In this document: piece by piece, positions 1 through 7,700 of the stretch | Numbering within the stretch: the first letter of the stretch is position 1 | Layout: the number at the start of each line of letters is the position of its first letter | Assembly (NCBI GenBank): GCA_913774725.1 | Contig: CAJYIG010000356.1 | Coordinates: 1-21,959 of the forward strand | Direction of reading: 5' to 3' | DNA length: 21,959 nt | Source of the DNA: an uncultured Curtobacterium sp. | GTDB taxonomy: Bacteria; Actinomycetota; Actinomycetes; Actinomycetales; Microbacteriaceae | Position numbers and translations under genes: made by a program | The notes under the pieces: model-generated | What the model saw: the letters and a program-made list of their open reading frames with translations, nothing else | What the model was told of the DNA's origin: nothing | Database searches by the model: none

Positions 1-612
1 ATCGCGGGCACCGGCCGGGAGGCACGTCTCACCCTCCCCGCGTCGGCCCACCGCCGCGTGACCCGCTCGGGCACCGCCACCGACCGCTGGCAGGTCACCG
101 AGGACGTCCCGGCCGCGGACCGCCCGACCTCGCTGACGCTCGACGACCTGGTCGGCCTGTTCGGTCGGGTCCCCGTCGGCATCTCGCCGAGCACGAACCC
201 CGGGCCGTTCAGCGCCCGGTGGGCCGTCCGCGACACCGTCACCCTGACCACCGTCGGTGGTGGTGTCCTGGACGCGACCCGGTCGGAACGCGACGTGCTC
301 ACGCTGAGCGGTGGGGGCCTCCCGGCCGCGCGCACCACCACGCTGGACCGCACGGTCTGGGCGGTGCCGACCGACCGGGTCGACCGCGCGACCGCGGAGC
401 TGGCCGCCGCGCGGACCCGCGCTGCCGAGCTGCGGCTCTGGAACGCCTGGCTGCCGGTCGTGCTCCTCGTCGCCGCCGCCGTCCAGGCGCTGCTCGCACT
501 CCGCGACCGCCGTCGTGCGGTCGCCCCACCGATCACCACCCCCGGAACCGACCCGTCGCGCGGACCGCCCGCTGACGTCCCTGCAAGGAGCCTCGACCAT
601 GCCGTTCGGTAG
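1..612 (+). CDS. C-terminal part of a membrane-anchored protein upstream of efeO (5' end outside window)
   Basis: The reading frame is open from the first base and stops at 610-612, giving at least 203 residues with strong GC at third codon positions, so it is coding and truncated on the left by the window. The body is Thr/Val/Asp-rich and looks extracytoplasmic (beta-rich, no cysteines). Near the C-terminus a single hydrophobic helix (LPVVLLVAAAVQALLAL) is followed by an RDRRR positive stop, so the short tail should be cytoplasmic. It overlaps efeO by 14 nt and is probably in the same operon. From the usual efeU-efeO-efeB order it might be the C-terminal extension of an EfeU-type iron permease, but no FTR1 REGxE motif lies in the visible part. 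That identity is a guess from context only. Confidence 0.75.
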   Translation: MAGTGREARLTLPASAHRRVTRSGTATDRWQVTEDVPAADRPTSLTLDDLVGLFGRVPVGISPSTNPGPFSARWAVRDTVTLTTVGGGVLDATRSERDVLTLSGGGLPAARTTTLDRTVWAVPTDRVDRATAELAAARTRAAELRLWNAWLPVVLLVAAAVQALLALRDRRRAVAPPITTPGTDPSRGPPADVPARSLDHAVR

Positions 613-1849
613 GACCGCCCGCCCCCTGGCCGCCCGACCCCGCGTCGCCCGCCCCCTGATCGTCCTCGGTGCCCTCGGCACCGTCACCGCCCTCGCCCTG
701 ACCGGCTGCTCGGCCGGCTCGCCCGCCGACGACGCGTCGAGCGGCACCGGGAAGGTCTCCCGCGTCACCATCACCCTGACGAACGACGGATCCGACGCCT
801 GCGCCGTGTCGACCACGACGGTCCCCGCAGGCCCCGTCACGTTCACGGTGCACAACGAGTCCTCCACCGCCATCACCGAGGTGGAGCTCCTGCAGGACCA
901 GCGCATCCTGGGCGAGAAGGAGAACCTGGCCCCCGGGCTCGACGCCGTCCGCTTCACCGCCACGCTGGGCGGGGGGAAGTACCAGGTGTACTGCCCCGGC
1001 GCGGAGCGGGAGCTCACCGACTTCACCGTCACGGGCAAGGCCGCCTCGACCGCGAACAGCAGCGCCGCCACCCTGCTGGCCGACGGTGCGAAGGGCTACG
1101 CGACCTACGTCGACGGCCAGGTCACCGACATGGTCGCGGCCGTGCAGCAGCTGCAGCACGACGTGGACGCGGGTGACCTCGAGGCCGCGAAGCGCGACTA
1201 CGCCGCCGCCCGCCCGTTCTACGAGCACGTCGAGAGCGACGTCGACGGCTTCGTCAAGAAGGGGTTCTCGGCCACCGACAACGCCGGCAACCTGGACTAC
1301 CTGATCGACATGCGCGCGTCGAACCTCGACGACGCCGTCGGCTGGAGCGGCTTCCACGCCGTCGAGAAGGACCTGTTCCAGGCCGGCGCGATCACCGCCT
1401 CGACGAAGCAGACCGCCGCGGCACTGACCGCCGACGTCGAGCTCCTGGCGAAGCGTGTGCCGTCGATCGACTACAAGCCCGAGGACCTGGCGAACGGCGC
1501 CGCCGGGCTGCTCGAGGAGGTCCAGTCGAACAAGGTCACCGGGGAGGAGGAAGCGTACAGCCACATCGACCTGGTCGACCTCGCCGCGAACGTCGAGGGG
1601 GCCCGACAGGCCTTCGCGTACCTCAAGCCGGGCCTGGTGAAGGTCGACCCGACGCTGACGAAGCAGATCGCCGCACAGTTCGACGCGACGAACACGCTGA
1701 TGGACGGCTTCCGCGACGCGGACTCGCTCGGGGGCTTCACGACGTGGGACGACGCCGCGAAGGCGCAGGACGCCAACCGCATCTCGCAGCAGGTCCAGGC
1801 GCTGCAGGACCCGCTGTCCCGGCTCGCCGAGAAGGTCGCGACGGCGTGA
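599..1849 (+). CDS. efeO: EfeO-type iron uptake lipoprotein (cupredoxin-like plus imelysin/M75 domains)
   Basis: This 416-residue protein is the substrate-handling component of the EfeUOB ferrous/ferric iron uptake system, acting outside the membrane. A basic N-terminus and hydrophobic segment end in a lipobox (LTGC, Cys37), so a lipoprotein is expected. Residues about 53-147 form a cupredoxin-like domain with Cys68 and the YCPG motif at Cys132. Residues about 160-416 match the helical imelysin/M75 domain, with the HxxE motif His253/Glu256 in GFHAVEKDLF. The start is set by AAGGAG at 585-590, 8 nt before ATG 599, because the frame is also open upstream. It overlaps the preceding gene by 14 nt and efeB by 4 nt (GTGA), so translation is probably coupled. 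Length is close to that of other EfeO proteins. I see no Fur-like box inside the window; the operon promoter lies to the left. Confidence 0.92.
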   Translation: MPFGRTARPLAARPRVARPLIVLGALGTVTALALTGCSAGSPADDASSGTGKVSRVTITLTNDGSDACAVSTTTVPAGPVTFTVHNESSTAITEVELLQDQRILGEKENLAPGLDAVRFTATLGGGKYQVYCPGAERELTDFTVTGKAASTANSSAATLLADGAKGYATYVDGQVTDMVAAVQQLQHDVDAGDLEAAKRDYAAARPFYEHVESDVDGFVKKGFSATDNAGNLDYLIDMRASNLDDAVGWSGFHAVEKDLFQAGAITASTKQTAAALTADVELLAKRVPSIDYKPEDLANGAAGLLEEVQSNKVTGEEEAYSHIDLVDLAANVEGARQAFAYLKPGLVKVDPTLTKQIAAQFDATNTLMDGFRDADSLGGFTTWDDAAKAQDANRISQQVQALQDPLSRLAEKVATA

Positions 1850-3123
1850 CCGCGTCCCGGTTCTCCCGCCGCGGGCTGATCGGCGCCGGGCTCGCTGCGG
1901 CCGGCGCGGGCGTGGGCGCGGTCGCCGGGGTTGCCGGGTCGGCCGCCGCGACCGGGGTCGACCCGTTCACCGCGGCCGCGAACGGTGACGAGTCGATCGA
2001 CCTGTCGCAGTCGGTCCCGTTCTACGCGACCGCCGCCCGGCAGCCGCAGGGCGGCATCCGCACCACCCCGCAGCGGCACTGCGTCTTCATGGTGTTCGAC
2101 CTGACGGCGTCCACCGCGACCGAGCTGCAGGTCCTGCTGGCTCGGTGGTCCGCCGCGATCGCGCAGCTGCAGGCCGGCCGGACGATCGGCAACGTCGAAC
2201 CCGCGCACGGCGACGGCGCCGGTGCCGACACGGGCGAGGCCCTCGACCTCGGCCCGGCGTCGCTCACCGTCACCGTCGGACTCGGCCCCGGGGTCTTCGA
2301 CGAGCGGTTCGGCCTGGCGGCGAAGCGTCCTGCGCACCTCGCCGCGATCCCCGCGCTGCCGAGCGACACGCTCGACGAGCAGCTGACCGGCGGGGACCTG
2401 TCCCTGCAGGCCTGCGCCGACGACCCGCAGGTGGCGTACCACGCCGTGCGGGACCTGGCGCGGATGGCCCGGGGCACCGCGACCGTCCGGTGGACCGTCA
2501 TCGGGTTCGGTCGAGCCTCCGCCGGCCCCACGCAGTCGACGCCGCGCAACCTCATGGGGTTCAAGGACGGCACCCGGAACATCACCACGGACGACGAGTA
2601 CGACCGCTTCGTGTGGCTCGACGACGACGCCGGGTGGATGGCCGGCGGCACCTACCAGGTGGTCCGGAAGATCCGGATGAACCTGGAGACGTGGGACGCC
2701 GACGTCGTCAGCGACCAGCAGCGGGTGTTCGGCCGGACGAAGGTCGAGGGCGCGCCGCTGTCCGGCGGGTCCGAGCACACGGCGCCGGACTTCCACGCCC
2801 GGGCGCCGCACGGCACCGAGGGCGGGACCGCCATCGACGCGCGCTCGCACGTCGCCCTCGCCGCGCACGAGAACAACGGCGGCGTGAAGATCCTGCGCCG
2901 CGGGTACAACTACACGGACGGACTGAACCAGTACGGCCAGCTCGACGCCGGCTTGCTCTTCGCGGCGTACGTGAACGACCCGGAGCACTTCACGACGCTG
3001 CAGCGGAAGCTCGGGGCGTCCGACCGCCTGAACGAGTACGTGTCGCACATCGGGTCCGGTGTCTTCGCCGTGCCGCCGGCGCCGCGGAAGGGCTCGTACG
3101 TGGGGGAGCAGCTCTTCCACTGA
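1846..3123 (+). CDS. efeB: EfeB-type Dyp peroxidase, Tat-exported
   Basis: This 425-residue heme peroxidase of the dye-decolorizing (Dyp) family is the EfeB partner of EfeO. In this system it is thought to act outside the membrane on iron or heme. The N-terminus has a twin-arginine signal (SRRGLIG, residues 7-13) followed by an Ala/Gly-rich hydrophobic stretch. The Dyp GxxDG motif is GFKDG at 238-242. The proximal heme ligand is probably His335 in RSHVALAAH, and RRGYNY (Arg351/Arg352) lies where the family has its distal arginine. GTG 1846 was chosen because it overlaps the efeO stop (GTGA) and puts the Tat motif at the extreme N-terminus. The open frame extends further upstream, but only inside efeO. 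A hairpin at 3142-3180 follows the stop. Confidence 0.93.
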   Translation: MTASRFSRRGLIGAGLAAAGAGVGAVAGVAGSAAATGVDPFTAAANGDESIDLSQSVPFYATAARQPQGGIRTTPQRHCVFMVFDLTASTATELQVLLARWSAAIAQLQAGRTIGNVEPAHGDGAGADTGEALDLGPASLTVTVGLGPGVFDERFGLAAKRPAHLAAIPALPSDTLDEQLTGGDLSLQACADDPQVAYHAVRDLARMARGTATVRWTVIGFGRASAGPTQSTPRNLMGFKDGTRNITTDDEYDRFVWLDDDAGWMAGGTYQVVRKIRMNLETWDADVVSDQQRVFGRTKVEGAPLSGGSEHTAPDFHARAPHGTEGGTAIDARSHVALAAHENNGGVKILRRGYNYTDGLNQYGQLDAGLLFAAYVNDPEHFTTLQRKLGASDRLNEYVSHIGSGVFAVPPAPRKGSYVGEQLFH

Positions 3124-3141
3124 GCCAGGGGGCGCAGAGGT

Positions 3142-3180
3142 GGGTGCCCTCCGTCGTTTCCCTGGAGACGGAGAGCACCC
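3142..3180 (+). terminator. Hairpin after efeB, probable terminator
   Basis: The arms 3142-3155 and 3167-3180 pair over 14 positions with one C/A mismatch around an 11-nt loop, starting 18 nt after the efeB stop. There is no U tract, as is common in GC-rich actinobacteria, so termination is inferred. Downstream, 3181-3319 holds no gene I can support. It does contain a CCCCC-TT-GGGGG inverted repeat (3216-3227) and a 14-bp perfect palindrome (3237-3250). Confidence 0.5.
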
Positions 3181-3319
3181 GCGCCGCGGAGTCCGGCGGA
3201 CGGAACCACCGCCCGCCCCCTTGGGGGACGACCCGGCGCGACGCGTCGCGATGCGACAGGGGGAGCGTACCTCGCGAGGCTGGCGCGGAGCAGTGGCCGT
3301 CCGGGATCGGACAGCGGAA

Positions 3320-3348
3320 CGGGCCGCCCCACCAGGTGGGGCGACCCG
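3320..3348 (-). terminator. Terminator hairpin of the 5'-nucleotidase gene
   Basis: An almost perfect inverted repeat (CGGG, one mismatch, then CGCCCCACC, a single A, and the complementary arm) lies 24-52 nt beyond the stop of the minus-strand gene. It lies between two convergent genes and could end transcription from both sides. On the minus strand it is followed by only a weak T-containing stretch. Confidence 0.6.
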
Positions 3349-3371
3349 TCGCGCGGCCGGGAGGCGCGGTG

Positions 3372-5711
3372 TCAGTCCGTCAGCACCGGTGCGTCCTCGA
3401 CGGCGCGCTTCCGGCGTGCCAGGACGAGTGCCACGGTGCCGGCGAGCAGCAGGACGCCGGCGGCGATCCCCGGGACCACCAGGTCGGCGCCCGTGAACGC
3501 CAGGTCGCCGCGGGCGGCGCTCGGTCGGCCGCCGTCGGAGACGCCGCCGACGGGGGCGCCGGCGCTCGGCGTTCCCGTGCCGGGCGTCCCCGCGCCCGGG
3601 GTGCCCGGGTCCGTGGGGTCACCGGTGCCGGTGCCCGGGTCCGGCTCGACGGCCGTCTCGACCGGGATCGTCACCGCGAGGGTGATCGTCTGCCCGTTCG
3701 GCAGGGTGACGACGAGCGGCTCGTCGGTCGTCGCCGTCGGAGCGGCCTCGGCAGCCAGGGCCGTGGCACGCAGCGCATCGCCCGCGGTGCCCACCGGTGC
3801 GGTGTCCTCGGCACCGGGCACCGTGAAGGTCAGCGTGGCACGACCCTGCTCGTCGCGCTTGTCGACGATGGTCGGGTCGACGGTCGACTCGGCGAGGACG
3901 ACGTCGCCCGCGCTGACCGACACCGAACCGGCAGCGGCCGGGTCGTCGCTGCTGAAGACGAGCGAGGAGAGGGCGATCGAGACCTCATCACCCGGCTGGA
4001 AGCCCTCGGCCGGGACGGGCGTGGTGACGACGCCCACGGCCCGCTGGTCGGTCGGCGGGGTGACGACCGGGTTGGTGACGAAGTAGTCCACCTGCGCCTG
4101 CAGGTCGACGGTGCCGGAGTCGGCCTTGTTCGTGCCCGAGGTGAAGGCCGCGAAGTTGTCACCGCCGGTCGACAGGAACGAGTTGATCGTGACCTTGAGG
4201 ATGTCGTCGAGGGCGATCGGAGTGCCGTCGAGCGTCATCGCGGTGATGCGCGATCCTCGTGCGGCGTCGGGGTCGTAGGTGTAGGCGAACCCGTCGGAGA
4301 CGCCGAGCTTGAGGAAGGGCCGCTCGAGGCCGTCAGGCTGCCACTGCTGCTCGAGGGCGTCCTTGATCTGCTGGCCGGTCATGTCCTGCGTGACGAGGGT
4401 GTTGGCGAACGGCTGGACGAGGGCGGCCTCCTTGTAGGTCACCTGGCCGTCCGGGTCGTTCGCGCCGCTCGAGGCGAACAGCATGTCGGTGCGGAGACCG
4501 CCGGGGTTCATGAAGGCAACCTGCGAGCCCTGCCTGCTCGTCGCAGCGCGCTGCACCTCGGCGATGTAGTTGCCGAGGACGGACTCGCCGCCGCGGTTCT
4601 CGGTCTTCCGGTCGGACTGCACGGCGCGACGCAGGTCACCGGTGATGTCGCCGAGCTTCTTCGCACCCTCGACGTCGGCCTTCGCCTTCGCCGCGGTGAC
4701 GATGCCCGTGACGGCCTGGACCGAGGACTGGTCCGCCGGGACAGCGGTGTACCCGTTCACGGACCGGACCTCGGAGGTGATGCCCTTGAGCTTCCGGTCG
4801 GATCCGACCGTGAGTTGCAGGTGGCCGAAGTTCACGCCGTACGAGCCGGTCTGGATGACCGGCCGCGGTGTCCCGTCGGGCCCTGCGATCGAGTGGACGT
4901 AGGTGGCGTGCGTGTGTGCCGAGACGATCGCCGAGACCTTCGACGAGACGCCCGAGGTGATCTTGCCGAACGCGCCGGTGCCGGTGGCGTCCGACAGCGC
5001 GCTCGTGGTCGCGCCCTCGTGCACGAGCAGCACGAGGACGTCCGCCTCGCCGTTCTCCGCCTTGCCGTCGGTGAGCTCCTCGGCGTAGCGGTTGACCTGG
5101 CTGACGATCGGCGCCATCGCGAGGCCCTGCACCCCTCCGGGGCTGACGAGACCGGGGATGAGGTCCTCGGTCGTCGCTCCGATGAAGCCGACCCTCACAC
5201 CGCCGCGCTCGACGATCGACCAGGGCGTGAACGCCGGGTCGGTCGTGCCTGCCTTGACGATGTTCGACGAGACGTAGGGCCATTGCGCCCGGTCCTCGAT
5301 GCGACCGGTCAGGTCGTCCTGGCCCTTGTCGAGCTCGTGGTTGCCGATCGCGCTGACGTCGAGGTCCATCGCGTTCAGGGCGTCGATGGTCGGCGCGTCC
5401 TGCTGGATCAGGGAGGTGAACGTCGACGCGCCGACGTTGTCGCCCACGCTGGCGAAGATCGTGTTCGGGTTGGCCTCGCGGTAGGACTGCACGACGCCGG
5501 CGAGCTTCGCGGCTCCGGCAGCCTTGTCGGCGGCGGTGCCCTCCGACTCGATCCGACCGTGGAAGTCGTTCACGTCGATGATGTCGATGGTGGTGTCACC
5601 CTCGGCGGCGAGGGCGGCGGACGGGACGGTGAGGGCGGTGAGGACGCCGGCGGCGACCAGGGCGGAGGCCCCGGCCAGGCGCCGGCGACGCGGGGGAGTG
5701 TGAGCGTTCAT
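3372..5711 (-). CDS. Cell-wall-anchored 5'-nucleotidase / 2',3'-cyclic phosphodiesterase family protein
   Basis: This 779-residue secreted phosphoesterase probably hydrolyses extracellular nucleotides to nucleosides and phosphate. The signal peptide (residues 1 to about 35, ending ALA/A) is followed by a calcineurin-like metallophosphatase domain with DVNDFHG (46-52), GDN, GNHELDKG and the SAHTHATY metal-binding motif. The C-terminal 5'-nucleotidase domain shows MNPGGLRTD and STGGDNF. A Pro/Gly/Thr-rich spacer leads to LAFTG (737-741), a hydrophobic helix and an ARRKR tail. This is a sorting signal of the LAxTG type associated with class E sortases. ATG 5711 was chosen over an upstream in-frame start because it directly begins the signal peptide and lies 8 nt after a TAGGTT -10 box, suggesting a leaderless mRNA. 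Twin palindromes overlap the promoter. UshA/NadN-like specificity cannot be told from sequence. Confidence 0.92.
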   Translation of the reverse strand: MNAHTPPRRRRLAGASALVAAGVLTALTVPSAALAAEGDTTIDIIDVNDFHGRIESEGTAADKAAGAAKLAGVVQSYREANPNTIFASVGDNVGASTFTSLIQQDAPTIDALNAMDLDVSAIGNHELDKGQDDLTGRIEDRAQWPYVSSNIVKAGTTDPAFTPWSIVERGGVRVGFIGATTEDLIPGLVSPGGVQGLAMAPIVSQVNRYAEELTDGKAENGEADVLVLLVHEGATTSALSDATGTGAFGKITSGVSSKVSAIVSAHTHATYVHSIAGPDGTPRPVIQTGSYGVNFGHLQLTVGSDRKLKGITSEVRSVNGYTAVPADQSSVQAVTGIVTAAKAKADVEGAKKLGDITGDLRRAVQSDRKTENRGGESVLGNYIAEVQRAATSRQGSQVAFMNPGGLRTDMLFASSGANDPDGQVTYKEAALVQPFANTLVTQDMTGQQIKDALEQQWQPDGLERPFLKLGVSDGFAYTYDPDAARGSRITAMTLDGTPIALDDILKVTINSFLSTGGDNFAAFTSGTNKADSGTVDLQAQVDYFVTNPVVTPPTDQRAVGVVTTPVPAEGFQPGDEVSIALSSLVFSSDDPAAAGSVSVSAGDVVLAESTVDPTIVDKRDEQGRATLTFTVPGAEDTAPVGTAGDALRATALAAEAAPTATTDEPLVVTLPNGQTITLAVTIPVETAVEPDPGTGTGDPTDPGTPGAGTPGTGTPSAGAPVGGVSDGGRPSAARGDLAFTGADLVVPGIAAGVLLLAGTVALVLARRKRAVEDAPVLTD

Positions 5712-5719
5712 CGGCGCTG

Positions 5720-5725
5720 AACCTA
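5720..5725 (-). promoter_or_regulatory. Predicted -10 box (TAGGTT) of the 5'-nucleotidase gene
   Basis: On the minus strand TAGGTT is followed by exactly 8 nt and then the ATG at 5711, so transcription should begin at or next to the start codon. No Shine-Dalgarno sequence is present, which fits a leaderless transcript. No good -35 hexamer is seen; that position is occupied by an inverted repeat. Confidence 0.5.
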
Positions 5726-5737
5726 CGAAACCGCACA

Positions 5738-5758
5738 GGCAACGCGCCAGGCGTTGCC
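5738..5758. promoter_or_regulatory. Palindrome 1 over the 5'-nucleotidase promoter (candidate operator)
   Basis: GGCAACGC (5738-5745) and GCGTTGCC (5751-5758) form a perfect 8-bp inverted repeat around GCCAG. It lies where the -35 region of the minus-strand promoter would be. Its half-site resembles that of the neighbouring palindrome at 5760-5776. Confidence 0.45.
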
Positions 5759-5759
5759 G

Positions 5760-5776
5760 CAACACGTCACGTGTTG
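5760..5776. promoter_or_regulatory. Palindrome 2 upstream of the 5'-nucleotidase promoter (candidate operator)
   Basis: CAACACGT-C-ACGTGTTG is a perfect 17-bp palindrome centred at 5768, 20 bp from the centre of palindrome 1 (5748), which is about two helical turns. Both share CAAC(G/A)CG half-sites, suggesting two dimers of one regulator. A role as part of a terminator for the upstream TPP-enzyme gene is possible but there is no U tract. Confidence 0.45.
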
Positions 5777-5835
5777 TTCACACCACGGGGGACGTTCCTC
5801 CCGTTCGGGGGACAGATCCCGACCCGGTCACGGCG

Positions 5836-7650
5836 TCAGTCGCGCCCCAGTGCGCCCTTCACCCGCTCGACGGCCTCGGCAGCCATGGCCTTCGCCGAGT
5901 CCTTGATGACACCGAGCTCCGCCGGGTCGCCCTTGAGCAGGCTCTTCGCGGTGTTGACGGCGTACTCCGCGGTGATGTGCGGCGGCAGCGGCGGCACGTT
6001 GCGGCTGACGTAGGCGTCGATGAGCGTCACGCCGGGGTTCGCGAACGCGCGCTCGACGGCTGCGTCGACCTCGTCGTCGCCGTGCACGGCGATGCCCTCG
6101 AAGCCGAGCAGTCTGGCGTAGCCGGCGTAGTCCATCGTCTCGACGTCCTGCGAGCCGGACCACATCGGGTTGCCGTCCTCGGTGCGCATCTCCCACGAGA
6201 CCTGGCCGAGGTCGTCGTTGTGCATGACCACGATGACGAGCTGCTGGTTCGGCCACTGGGCCATGTACTTCTTCACGGTGATGAGCTCGTTCATGCCGAG
6301 CATCTGGAACGCGCCGTCGCCGATGGTGCAGACCGCCGGGGCGTCCGGGAAGGCGAACTTCGCGGTGACCGCGTACGGCATCGCCGCGAGCATCGTCGCC
6401 AGTCGGCCGGACATGTCGCCGTGCATGCCGCGGCGGAGCCGGATGTGGTGGCCGTACCAGTCGGCCGTGGTCCCGGCGTCGCAGGTGACCGTGACGCCCT
6501 CGGGGAGCCGCTCGTTCACGGCGCTGATGACGCGGCGTGGGTTGACGCCGTCGTCGTAGGCCACCTCGGCCTGGCGGTGCATCTCCGCCTCCCACTCGCG
6601 CATCTCGCCGGCGAGCTTCTCCTGCCAAGCGCGGTCCTGCTTGTCGCGGAGCAGCGGCATGACCGCCTGCAGCGTCGCGCCGACGTCGCCCCACAGGTTG
6701 AGCTCGGTCGGGTACCGCAGGCCCATCTGCTCCGGCTTGATGTCGACCTGCACGCCGCGTGCCTGACCGGAGGCGGGCAGGTACTCGCCGTAGGGGTAGT
6801 TCGAGCCGAGGAGCACGATCGTGTCGCACTCCTTGATCTGCGTCAGGCTCGGGCGGGAGCCGAGGAGCCCGACCTGCTGCGTGTGGTACGGCACGTCGGA
6901 GGGCACGACGTCCTTGCCGCGGAGCGCCGTGATGATGCCGGCGCCGGTCTTCTCGGCCGCCTCGAGCACCAGGTCCGTGGCGCCGCGTGCCCCGGCACCG
7001 ACCAGGAAGGTCACGCGCTCGCCGGCGTTCAGGATCTCGGCGAAGCGTGCGATCTGGTCCTGCGGCGGCACGATCCGGGTCGAGGGGGCGACGTCGCTCG
7101 ACCGCGACACCCAGTGCTCGGCGGCGGGGGCCTCGTACGCCATCGCCTGCACGTCGTGGGGGAGCACGACGACGGCCGGCTGCTTCCGGAGCATCGCGGT
7201 GCGGAAGGCCGTGTCGACCACCACCCCGACCGCGTCCGGCGTCGCGACGGTCTCCACGTAGCAGGCGACGTCGGCGAACACGCGCTCGAGGTTCGACTCC
7301 TGCTGCGTGAAGCTGCCGATCGAGGCGAGACCCTGCTGGCCGACGATCGCGACGACCGGCTGGTTGTCCATCTGCGCGTCGTACAGACCGTTCAGCAGGT
7401 GGAAGGCACCCGGGCTCGACGTCGCGACGCAGACCCCGACCTCGCCGGTGAACTTCGCGTGCGCGGTCGCCATCAGCGCGGCGATCTCCTCGTGCGTCGG
7501 GCGGACGTACTCGAGCTCGCGCTCGCTGCCGTCCGCCTTGCCGAGGGCCCCGTCGAACGCACCGATGCCGTCCCCGGGGTAGCCGAAGACGCGCGAGACG
7601 CCCCATGCCTTGATGCGGTCGATGACGAAGTCGCTCACGGTCGTGCTCAT
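5836..7650 (-). CDS. Thiamine-diphosphate-dependent enzyme, PoxB-like (pyruvate oxidase/dehydrogenase family)
   Basis: This 604-residue three-domain ThDP enzyme resembles quinone-linked pyruvate dehydrogenase PoxB more than acetolactate synthase. The N-terminal Pyr domain has YPGDGIG (24-30) and RPTHEE (50-55) with the activating glutamate. The middle domain contains ITALRGKDVV and VLLGSNYPYGEYLP, which parallel PoxB HALRGKE and LLGTQFPYRAFYP. The C-terminal PP domain has the GDG...N cofactor motif (TIGDGAFQ, about residues 430-465). The tail (about 580-604) is Ala/Lys/Glu-rich and could form an amphipathic helix as in PoxB, but membrane binding is inference. ATG 7650 has only a weak upstream GGTGGG. 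Only 50 nt separate it from the oxidoreductase gene upstream on the same strand, so co-transcription is likely. The substrate (pyruvate or another 2-oxoacid) is not provable here. Confidence 0.88.
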   Translation of the reverse strand: MSTTVSDFVIDRIKAWGVSRVFGYPGDGIGAFDGALGKADGSERELEYVRPTHEEIAALMATAHAKFTGEVGVCVATSSPGAFHLLNGLYDAQMDNQPVVAIVGQQGLASIGSFTQQESNLERVFADVACYVETVATPDAVGVVVDTAFRTAMLRKQPAVVVLPHDVQAMAYEAPAAEHWVSRSSDVAPSTRIVPPQDQIARFAEILNAGERVTFLVGAGARGATDLVLEAAEKTGAGIITALRGKDVVPSDVPYHTQQVGLLGSRPSLTQIKECDTIVLLGSNYPYGEYLPASGQARGVQVDIKPEQMGLRYPTELNLWGDVGATLQAVMPLLRDKQDRAWQEKLAGEMREWEAEMHRQAEVAYDDGVNPRRVISAVNERLPEGVTVTCDAGTTADWYGHHIRLRRGMHGDMSGRLATMLAAMPYAVTAKFAFPDAPAVCTIGDGAFQMLGMNELITVKKYMAQWPNQQLVIVVMHNDDLGQVSWEMRTEDGNPMWSGSQDVETMDYAGYARLLGFEGIAVHGDDEVDAAVERAFANPGVTLIDAYVSRNVPPLPPHITAEYAVNTAKSLLKGDPAELGVIKDSAKAMAAEAVERVKGALGRD

Positions 7651-7700
7651 GCACCCACCGTGCTCGCCGCTTCCTGTACGCCCTCAGGTCGGGGGCGGGG

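Noticed and set aside
3216..3250. CCCCC-TT-GGGGG and the palindrome CGCGACGCGTCGCG as regulatory sites
   Set aside because: They lie between two convergent genes with no promoter to control, and short GC palindromes are expected by chance in such DNA.
2145..5720. Long + strand open frame running through efeB and opposite the 5'-nucleotidase
   Set aside because: It crosses efeB out of frame, then a region with terminator hairpins, then the antisense of a gene with signal peptide and catalytic motifs. It is a product of high GC content.
5760..5776. CAACACGT-C-ACGTGTTG as terminator of the PoxB-like gene
   Set aside because: The single-base loop and absence of a U tract make a stable terminator unlikely, and its similarity and 20-bp spacing to the neighbouring palindrome favour an operator pair.
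5836..7650. Acetolactate synthase large subunit (ilvB)
   Set aside because: The middle domain motifs (ALRGK, VLLGSNYPY) and C-terminal tail follow PoxB, and there is no ilvN or ilvC neighbour.
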